Shown here in pieces: positions 1 through 5,948 of a DNA stretch of 7,873 bases. The position numbers and the translations under genes were made by a program. Under the pieces are notes generated by a model. The model was given only the letters and a program-made list of their open reading frames with translations. It was not told where the DNA came from and ran no database searches. Numbering within the stretch: position 1 is the first letter of the stretch; each line of letters begins with the position of its first letter. This stretch comes from an uncultured bacterium (GTDB taxonomy: Bacteria; Hydrogenedentota; Hydrogenedentia; Hydrogenedentales; CAITNO01): positions 1 to 7,873 of the forward strand of contig CALDSM010000852.1 of assembly GCA_937923585.1 (NCBI GenBank). The letters are read 5' to 3'.

Positions 1-82
1 CGGGGGAGGCCCAGTAGTCAACGGGCACGCGGTCAGGTTCGGCATGTGAAAGTGCTGTTGCAACCCGTGTTCTCGAATCCAT
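1..82 (-). CDS. Uroporphyrinogen-decarboxylase-like / corrinoid methyltransferase family protein, N-terminal fragment
   Basis: Only the first 27 codons are present; the gene continues past the left edge. Translation from the ATG at 82 gives a short N-terminus containing EPDRVPVDYW. This matches the opening of UroD-superfamily proteins (typically SRERVLAAL.H.EPDRVPVD.W), a family holding heme-pathway UroD and the MtaA/MtbA-type methylcobalamin methyltransferases. A purine-rich GAAGG lies 7 nt upstream of the ATG, supporting this start. It follows the permease gene by 82 nt in the same orientation, so it is probably the fourth gene of the minus-strand cluster. In this context a catabolic methyltransferase or demethylation role is likelier than heme synthesis, but that is inference; the catalytic domain is not in view. 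Confidence 0.8.
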   Translation of the reverse strand, partial: MDSRTRVATALSHAEPDRVPVDYWASP

Positions 83-164
83 CGTAAAACCTTCCTTCCA
101 TTGCCGGACCGGCCAGGCCGGATCTTGCGGCCCGGTGCGGGCGGCCCGTCGGCACAAACAGCAC
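83..164 (-). other. Permease-to-UroD intergenic spacer with GC-rich dyads
   Basis: This 82-nt gap holds two compact dyads. One is CCGGCC-A-GGCCGG at 109-121, a perfect palindrome around one base. The other is GCCCG-GTG-CGGGC at 130-142, a 5-bp stem with a 3-nt loop. Neither is followed by a T-tract on the minus strand, so they do not look like intrinsic terminators. They could protect mRNA 3' ends or reduce read-through. The end near 83-100 carries the purine-rich ribosome binding site of the downstream UroD-like gene. Confidence 0.4.
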
Positions 165-1493
165 CTACGCCGGACGCTCCGCCTCCACGGCATGCGCCTC
201 CGGATGCACTTTCCACAGGACGCATATCAGGACCGCGCCGAGCACCGCGGCCAGTCCGAAGATCACGAAGTTCACCTGGTATCCGTATGCCTTGATGATA
301 ACGCCCGCCCCGTAACCGGCCAGGCTGGCGCCAATGTATCCCATGCCGTCTATGAATCCCGCGGCGCCGGCCGCCCCGGATTTCTTGCCGAAATCCTGGG
401 CCGCATGGCCGACCAGCAATATGTGCGGCCCGTAGGTGCAAAAACCGACGAGGGCGAGAACGAGGGTCAGCAGTCCCGTGTTGGTGTAGGGCAGATAGGG
501 GAACAGGATGGAGAACACACCCAGGAGCAGCAACAGAATGGCAATCACCGGCGCCCGCCGCCCGCCGAAAAAGCGGTCGGTGGCCCAGCCGGCAACCACT
601 GCGCCCAAGGCTCCGGCAAGGGGGTGAATGAGGCGGGACATGACATCCTGGGCGCCCAGGCCGCTCACGCCCATGGAAATCTGGCGCTCGTCCAGATAGG
701 CGGGCAGCCAGTTCACAAAGCCGTACCGGTTCACGTCCAGGAGGAAGAAGGTGCCCGCCAGTATCCAGAGATAGGGGTTCCGCAGGGTTCTCAGGATGTT
801 CCGGCCAAGCGTGGCCCCGCCGTGTGCGGACACAGACGGCGGCTGACCGCTCTCCTCCACGGGTGGAAACCCAACATCTTCGGGGGCGTTTCTGACACAG
901 AGAAAGAAAAGGAGTCCCGCCCCGGCGAACAGCACCGCCGGCACCAGAAACACCACGCGCCAGTCCCCCCCATGGGCGTCCGCATAGCCCCGGATGATGA
1001 ACAGGGCGAGAAACCACGAAAAGGCCGCGCCAAACTGGTAGCAGGTTCCCAGCAGGCCCATGATCCTGCCCCTGGTTCCGGCGGGGAACCAATGGGCCAT
1101 GATGCGCACCATCGAGGGCCAGCCCATTGCCTGGAAAAACCCGTTTGCGCCCCAGAGAACGGCAAGGACGGTCAGAAGCGTTTGGGCCGCGCGATCACCC
1201 TCGAGAGGGAAAAGGAGCACCCCGAAGATGAGCACGTTCATGATGACCGATCCGGCCACCCCCACGCTGGCAACCAGGCGCGCACCGTAACGGTCGGCAA
1301 GCTGTCCGCTCACAAACTGCCCGACCGCATAGGCCACGGTGAGCGCGGAAAGGATCATGCCAAACTCGGCGGTGTCCCAATGGAACGTGCCGCACAGCTG
1401 CGTTTTCGCCATGGGCATGTTGTAACGGCAGAGATAGTACGAGAAATAGGTAATCCAGACCGTCCAAAAGATTCTGCTTTGCCACTTTTTCAT
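165..1493 (-). CDS. MFS permease of the organophosphate:phosphate antiporter (OPA) family, GlpT/UhpT-like
   Basis: This 442-residue, strongly hydrophobic protein has the length and about 12 membrane segments expected of the OPA family in the inner membrane. From memory of E. coli GlpT, several stretches align: YYLCRYN (19-25) with YYLVRKN, FQAMGWP (120-126) with FQGMGWP, PEDVGFPPVEE (204-214) with PQSCGLPPIEE, and RYGFVNWLPAYL (256-267) with RYGILDWSPTYL. Arg23 and Arg256 match GlpT Arg45 and Arg269, which bind phosphate. GlpT Lys80 and His165 appear replaced by Gln59 and Tyr152, so the substrate may differ. Start ATG is at 1493; its AAGGA is about 12 nt upstream, a weak site. The gene lies between the isomerase (95-nt gap) and the UroD-like gene, suggesting uptake of the sugar-derived compound handled by this cluster. 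Family confidence is high, substrate unknown. Confidence 0.93.
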   Translation of the reverse strand: MKKWQSRIFWTVWITYFSYYLCRYNMPMAKTQLCGTFHWDTAEFGMILSALTVAYAVGQFVSGQLADRYGARLVASVGVAGSVIMNVLIFGVLLFPLEGDRAAQTLLTVLAVLWGANGFFQAMGWPSMVRIMAHWFPAGTRGRIMGLLGTCYQFGAAFSWFLALFIIRGYADAHGGDWRVVFLVPAVLFAGAGLLFFLCVRNAPEDVGFPPVEESGQPPSVSAHGGATLGRNILRTLRNPYLWILAGTFFLLDVNRYGFVNWLPAYLDERQISMGVSGLGAQDVMSRLIHPLAGALGAVVAGWATDRFFGGRRAPVIAILLLLLGVFSILFPYLPYTNTGLLTLVLALVGFCTYGPHILLVGHAAQDFGKKSGAAGAAGFIDGMGYIGASLAGYGAGVIIKAYGYQVNFVIFGLAAVLGAVLICVLWKVHPEAHAVEAERPA

Positions 1494-1588
1494 CCGACAC
1501 CAGCATCCTTCTGTTCGGGCATCCGGCCAAATTCCCCGCGTCCGGTTCAGAAACCGCCTCTTTTACGGTCCCGTTTGCCTCTGTCGTC

Positions 1589-2443
1589 TTACCCTGCCAC
1601 TTCCTTCATGGCCGCGGTCAGCGCGACGATGCCCTGCGCAATGTCGCCCACGCGGTCGTCGCCCGCCTCGCGCTCGAAGATGTAGCCACCTTCAAAATCG
1701 GCTTCGGCCAGAACGCGGACGAAGGACACCCAGTCCACCTCGCCGGTGCCGACCACCACCTCCTCGCCCCACTGGCCCTTGACGGCGGTGCGCCTGGCGT
1801 CTTTGACGTGGACCTGTCTGACATGCGGTGCGAGCAGGCGCAGCGCCTCGATGGGGTTGTCCATGTCGTAGAGGATCATGTTGGCGGGATCGAAGTTGAC
1901 CGCGACATTCCCGACGCCGCGCTGCTTGAGTTGGCCCAGGAACGCGAGCAGGGTCTGCGCCGATTCCTGTCCGGTTTCCAGCAGCAGCGTGACCCCGGCC
2001 GCGCCGAACACCTCCGCAAGCGTCACCACGCGGCGGCACAGCTTGTCAAAGTCGGGGTCTGCCGGGTCATGGGGCAGAAAGCCCGCATGCGCGTTCGCGC
2101 CGGTCAGGCCCATCGCCTTGGCGATGGCCGCGGTGGCGTGCGCCAGTTGCAGGTTTTCGTCCCAGTGCGCGTCGGGCACGACGCCGCCCGTCCTGCGGAT
2201 GGTCTCCGGAGTCGTGTAGTCCTCGCCGACGGTCGAGTACATGCCCGACACGATCCTGATGCCCTTCGCGGCCAGGATTTCCTGCACGCCGTCCCAGGCA
2301 CCCTGGTCGCCGCGGTGCGGGGTCAGGCCAAGCTGCACCTTCTTGAGACCAAGCGCGGCAACCTTGTCGGCCAAGTCCTGCGGCCCGGTGGCCTGAAGCG
2401 ACCAACTGCACACACCCATCTGTTCGGTTGATTGTCTCTTCAC
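1589..2443 (-). CDS. Sugar-phosphate isomerase/epimerase-type TIM-barrel protein (xylose isomerase-like, AP endonuclease 2 superfamily)
   Basis: The 284-residue product has no signal peptide and should be cytoplasmic. It opens with GVCSWSLQ (10-17), the usual first beta strand, and is normal length for the family. The four metal-ligand positions are visible at barrel strand ends: Glu156 (LLLETGQE), Asp185 (NFDPAN), His212 (VHVKD) and Glu257 (IFERE), so it should bind a divalent metal and act as an isomerase, epimerase or lyase on a sugar or keto-sugar. I chose GTG at 2443. The frame stays open to an upstream ATG at 2584, but that extension reads through the palindromic repeat at 2463-2584 and gives Arg/Ala-rich nonsense. 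GGAG lies 10 nt before the GTG. ATG at 2419, just before GVCSW, is an alternative. It follows the Gfo/Idh/MocA gene, a frequent partner of this family. The exact reaction is not determinable. Confidence 0.9.
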   Translation of the reverse strand: MKRQSTEQMGVCSWSLQATGPQDLADKVAALGLKKVQLGLTPHRGDQGAWDGVQEILAAKGIRIVSGMYSTVGEDYTTPETIRRTGGVVPDAHWDENLQLAHATAAIAKAMGLTGANAHAGFLPHDPADPDFDKLCRRVVTLAEVFGAAGVTLLLETGQESAQTLLAFLGQLKQRGVGNVAVNFDPANMILYDMDNPIEALRLLAPHVRQVHVKDARRTAVKGQWGEEVVVGTGEVDWVSFVRVLAEADFEGGYIFEREAGDDRVGDIAQGIVALTAAMKEVAG

Positions 2444-2453
2444 TGCATTAAAT

Positions 2454-2457
2454 CTCC
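2454..2457 (-). promoter_or_regulatory. Shine-Dalgarno site deciding the isomerase start
   Basis: GGAG on the minus strand sits 10 nt before the GTG at 2443. It sits only 5 nt before an out-of-frame ATG at 2449, which reads ATG CAG TGA; the TGA of that two-codon reading overlaps the GTG. The arrangement marks initiation near 2443 and argues against the long upstream extension. Confidence 0.5.
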
Positions 2458-2462
2458 ATTTT

Positions 2463-2584
2463 GCGGCACGCCAGCCAAAGCGGTGTCGCCGCTGCGCTCT
2501 GCCACCGCACTCTCCATAACGACCCGCCGTCGCGCACCTTTTGGAGTGCGGCGGCAGCGACGCCGCTTTGGCTGTGCGCGGCAC
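2463..2584. repeat. REPIN-like pair of inverted palindromic repeats
   Basis: Two related GC-rich units face each other in the dehydrogenase-isomerase gap. The left unit (about 2473-2511) reads AGCCAAAGCGGTGTCGC, a 10-nt insert, then TGCCACCGCACTC. The reverse complement of the right unit (about 2543-2573) reads AGCCAAAGCGGCGTCGC directly followed by TGCCGCCGCACTC. Outside the 10-nt insert they differ at two positions only. A 7-bp direct repeat, GCGGCAC, brackets the pair at 2463-2469 and 2578-2584, like a possible target duplication, though this short a match could be chance. The transcript could form a long hairpin between the two genes. Similar AAAGCGG...CCGCACTCC units are familiar to me as dispersed repeats in PVC-type genomes, but that recollection needs a genome search. 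Confidence 0.7.
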
Positions 2585-2624
2585 CTTTTCCCACAGTTCA
2601 AATCATCTGGAATCGGGCCATACT

Positions 2625-3950
<1,326 letters not shown>

Positions 3951-3954
3951 GTTG

Positions 3955-3961
3955 CCTCCTT
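3955..3961 (-). promoter_or_regulatory. Strong Shine-Dalgarno site of the Gfo/Idh/MocA gene
   Basis: AAGGAGG lies on the minus strand 4 nt before the ATG at 3950. It is a near-perfect anti-16S match and the strongest ribosome binding site in the window, consistent with high translation of the first gene of the cluster. Confidence 0.85.
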
Positions 3962-4105
3962 CATGCGACGTTTATTGTTTGGACCACGACGTTCGGGTTC
4001 TTTGCCGTTTCCCGGCCCTGATGGCAGGTGCTATGCAAAACGTGAAGACCTTCATTCCAGACGGCATTGCGCGCGAAAATCGCAGACCAAGGCGTGGCCC
4101 GCGAT

Positions 4106-4119
4106 ACGGCCATGGCCGT
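4106..4119. promoter_or_regulatory. Perfect 14-bp palindrome over the minus-strand transcription start (candidate operator)
   Basis: ACGGCCATGGCCGT is its own reverse complement. It starts 4 bp downstream of the minus-strand -10 box (4123-4128), so it covers the expected +1 (about 4116-4117). A dimeric repressor bound here would block initiation of the dehydrogenase-isomerase-permease transcript. Position and symmetry are seen directly; operator function is inferred. No regulator gene is in the window. Confidence 0.45.
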
Positions 4120-4122
4120 CCA

Positions 4123-4151
4123 AGCATAAGCGTTTTTCCAAAGGCTGTCAA
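4123..4151 (-). promoter_or_regulatory. Sigma70-type promoter of the minus-strand catabolic cluster
   Basis: On the minus strand a perfect -35 TTGACA (4151-4146) is followed by a 17-nt spacer and TATGCT (4128-4123), which matches the -10 consensus at four of six positions. Transcription would start near 4116, leaving a leader of about 165 nt before the dehydrogenase ATG at 3950. I recognise no riboswitch in that leader. It contains a small dyad, TGAAG-GT-CTTCA, at 4043-4054. Confidence 0.65.
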
Positions 4152-4454
4152 TAATCGTCCTGCATAAAGTCGGCACCCGGCGGAATGCCTTGCCTTTGGC
4201 CGGGGAGGCGGTTCAAGCGCGCTCCGGCCGCAGCCGACAACACGGGCCACGGGGTCTTGTACGCGCCTGACCCTCCGGTATGCCGTGTTCCACTGAGGAA
4301 TCCTCCAATGGCACACATGGTGCCGGCAGTCCCTGTTCCGCGTCTCCCGCTTCGGTCGTCCGGCAACGGTGTCCACTGTCTCACTTCAGCGCGGGGTTGG
4401 TCTTTTCCGCCACATTGGTAGAACCACTAAGCGGTATGGACGAACATTTTATCC
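4152..4454. other. Central part of the divergent intergenic region, no convincing gene
   Basis: This stretch lies between the two divergent promoters. Open frames cross it on both strands, but none combines a ribosome binding site with protein-like composition or recognisable motifs. What can be seen are short dyads: GAGGA-A-TCCTC at 4295-4305, GGCAC-ACATG-GTGCC at 4310-4324, and TGGT-AGA-ACCA at 4416-4426. They could be regulator sites for either flanking gene. The unusual length of the whole gap (619 nt) fits a regulatory region or a decayed gene; I cannot tell which. Confidence 0.5.
4416..4426. promoter_or_regulatory. GntR/FadR-type operator-like dyad
   Basis: TGGTAGAACCA fits the TNGTNNNACNA pattern known for FadR-subfamily GntR regulators, many of which respond to sugar acids. 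It lies 29 bp upstream of the -35 box of the first lipoprotein gene and about 265 bp upstream of the minus-strand -35 box. An 11-bp match can occur by chance, so this is only a candidate. Confidence 0.3.
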
Positions 4455-4483
4455 TTGACAAAATTGCCCGATGGGTCTATCTT
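4455..4483 (+). promoter_or_regulatory. Sigma70-type promoter of the first lipoprotein gene
   Basis: A perfect -35 TTGACA (4455-4460), a 17-nt spacer and TATCTT (4478-4483), four of six matches to the -10 consensus, lie upstream of the lipoprotein gene. The sequence around it is AT-rich compared with its surroundings. The start would be near 4490, giving an 80-nt leader. Confidence 0.65.
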
Positions 4484-4556
4484 AGAAAGTGCGGCGGGTC
4501 GTTGTGCGGCCTTGCGCGACAGGAGATTGTCCAGAGACGTAAGAGGATATCACCAT

Positions 4557-4562
4557 AGGAGG
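4557..4562 (+). promoter_or_regulatory. Shine-Dalgarno site of the first lipoprotein gene
   Basis: AGGAGG lies 7 nt before the ATG at 4570, ideal spacing. This selects the first Met over Met6, although both would leave a usable lipoprotein signal. Confidence 0.85.
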
Positions 4563-4569
4563 GTGTCCA

Positions 4570-5718
4570 ATGTTCCGCGTTAAAATGACTTTTGTGCTGT
4601 TAACCGCTGTCTGCTCGCTCACGTTGATGGGTTGCCCGGCCACGACGGACGTTAAAGTCGTGGACAATATTCCGCAACTGACCATTCAGCAGGTGGGGCG
4701 CGACATTGTCAATTTCTTCGACAATCTCGGTGACAAGGCCGAAATTCAAGTTGGTGACATCATTGCCAGCGCGAAAGACGGCGGCTTCCTGCGGAAGGTC
4801 ATCGGCGTGAACGAGGCGAACGGCATCATCCAGACGGTCACCCAGGCGGTGTCGCTGGCCGAGGCTATTAAGGAAGGCGTCCTTACCGGCAAGATTACCT
4901 GGACCAACCAGGACCTCGTGGACAACGGCGCGGTGCTCTCCGAGGGCGGCACGCTGGCGATTGACCTGAGCGGACTCACGATCTTCAGCCAGGACGGCGT
5001 GACGCTGCGCATGGACAACGGCAGCATGCTGACCTACGCGCCGGACATCGATCTCGATGCCAACATCTCCGACCACAAGATGACCAGTTTCTCCATGAGC
5101 TGTGCCGGCGAGTTCACCACCGACCTGCGCTTCAACCTCTCCGCCGCCCAGGCGGCGAGCGTGAACTGGGAAACGCCCATCATTCCCGCCATCACCAAAC
5201 CCTTCCTGTTCTACATCGGGCCGGTGCCGGTGGCGGGCGTCGCCTCCCTGAGCTTCCCGGTCGGCGTTTCGGGCAGCGTGGGCGCGGGCGCCTCCGCCCA
5301 GTCCGGTTTTGCCGGTTCCAGTTATGTGACGGTCGGGGCCTCCATGGTGGACGGCAAGTGGTCGAACAACAGTTCCTTCGGGGAGTTCAGCCCGGTAGCC
5401 CACCCGCTGGTGATCACCCTGTCGAGTTCCGGAAGCGTCACGGTGTACGTGAAGGTGCAGCCGAGCATCACGCTGTATGACGCCTCGACGCTGAGCGGCT
5501 ACGCCATGCCCTACGTGACGGGTGCCGCGCAGTTCATCCCGTCGCCGTTCACGTTTGACCTGTACGCCGGCATCAACGGCGGAATCAACTACCAGTTGAG
5601 CATCTTCGACTTCAGCCTGATTAACAAGTCTTGGTTCTTCCCCGGGCCGCAGTGGCAGCTTTACAACTACAGCTACCCCTACGACGTCCCGACGACATTC
5701 ACGTTCAATCTGCCCTGA
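4570..5718 (+). CDS. Predicted beta-rich lipoprotein of unknown function
   Basis: The 382-residue product starts with a lipoprotein signal peptide: Arg3 and Lys5, a hydrophobic core, and the lipobox LMGC (19-22), so Cys22 should be lipidated and the protein anchored to the envelope. Residues 58-107 (VGDIIASAKDGGFLRKV and the following helix-like stretch) resemble, from memory, a GDVLVS...GFLRKV module near the start of large bacterial secreted proteins. The rest is rich in Ser, Gly, Thr and aromatic residues in alternating beta-type patterns, with a YIGPVPV segment near 215-221. No catalytic motif or internal repeat is evident. It has its own promoter and ribosome binding site and ends at a strong terminator, so it is probably monocistronic, divergent from the catabolic cluster. 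Surface adhesion or a structural role is possible but not shown. Confidence 0.9.
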   Translation: MFRVKMTFVLLTAVCSLTLMGCPATTDVKVVDNIPQLTIQQVGRDIVNFFDNLGDKAEIQVGDIIASAKDGGFLRKVIGVNEANGIIQTVTQAVSLAEAIKEGVLTGKITWTNQDLVDNGAVLSEGGTLAIDLSGLTIFSQDGVTLRMDNGSMLTYAPDIDLDANISDHKMTSFSMSCAGEFTTDLRFNLSAAQAASVNWETPIIPAITKPFLFYIGPVPVAGVASLSFPVGVSGSVGAGASAQSGFAGSSYVTVGASMVDGKWSNNSSFGEFSPVAHPLVITLSSSGSVTVYVKVQPSITLYDASTLSGYAMPYVTGAAQFIPSPFTFDLYAGINGGINYQLSIFDFSLINKSWFFPGPQWQLYNYSYPYDVPTTFTFNLP

Positions 5719-5749
5719 TCCGATTCCCGGAAACGGGGCTGCAAGAATT

Positions 5750-5787
5750 GGCCGCCAGGACTGGCAAGCAGTCCTGGCGGCCTGCTT
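5750..5787 (+). terminator. Stem-loop terminator after the first lipoprotein gene
   Basis: A perfect 14-bp inverted repeat (arms 5750-5763 and 5769-5782, loop GCAAG) begins 31 nt after the stop codon. The stem is very GC-rich (GGCCGCCAGGACTG). The following TGCTTTAT is only a partial T-tract, so termination may be incomplete or bidirectional. A smaller hairpin, CCCG-GAAA-CGGG with a GNRA loop, precedes it at 5726-5737. Confidence 0.8.
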
Positions 5788-5901
5788 TATGCTGCAGGAG
5801 GGTGGCCCGGCCGACATGGACGTTGGGGAAACCGGCTTTGCGGCGTTCACTTCCCGCCGCCCGGAAACACGGCCTGTGATCTTCCGCGCCGCCGGATGTA
5901 G

Positions 5902-5907
5902 GATAAT
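5902..5907 (+). promoter_or_regulatory. Possible -10 box for the second lipoprotein gene
   Basis: GATAAT matches TATAAT at five of six positions, 42 nt before the chosen ATG, after the upstream terminator. No convincing -35 hexamer sits at 16-18 bp spacing, so this would be a weak or activator-dependent promoter. Confidence 0.35.
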
Positions 5908-5948
5908 AGGGAAAAGCGGAATGGCGATGTATTTTGGAGATGTGTGCG

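Noticed and set aside
135..1685. Long plus-strand open frame of 516 codons
   Set aside because: It is antisense to the permease gene. Its product is Gly/His/Arg/Gln-rich with no motif, whereas the minus strand encodes a clean OPA transporter.
2444..2584. N-terminal extension of the isomerase to the ATG at 2584
   Set aside because: The 47 extra residues are translated from the inverted repeat element, are Arg/Ala-rich, and precede the normal family N-terminus (GVCSWSLQ).
3951..4116. Riboswitch in the leader of the minus-strand cluster, considered because a UroD-like gene suggests cobalamin
   Set aside because: I could not find a cobalamin-box-like or other conserved riboswitch core; only a small dyad at 4043-4054 is visible.
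4280..4558. Possible small gene of 92 codons in the divergent region
   Set aside because: It has no ribosome binding site, it overlaps the promoter and the Shine-Dalgarno site of the lipoprotein gene, and its composition is not protein-like.
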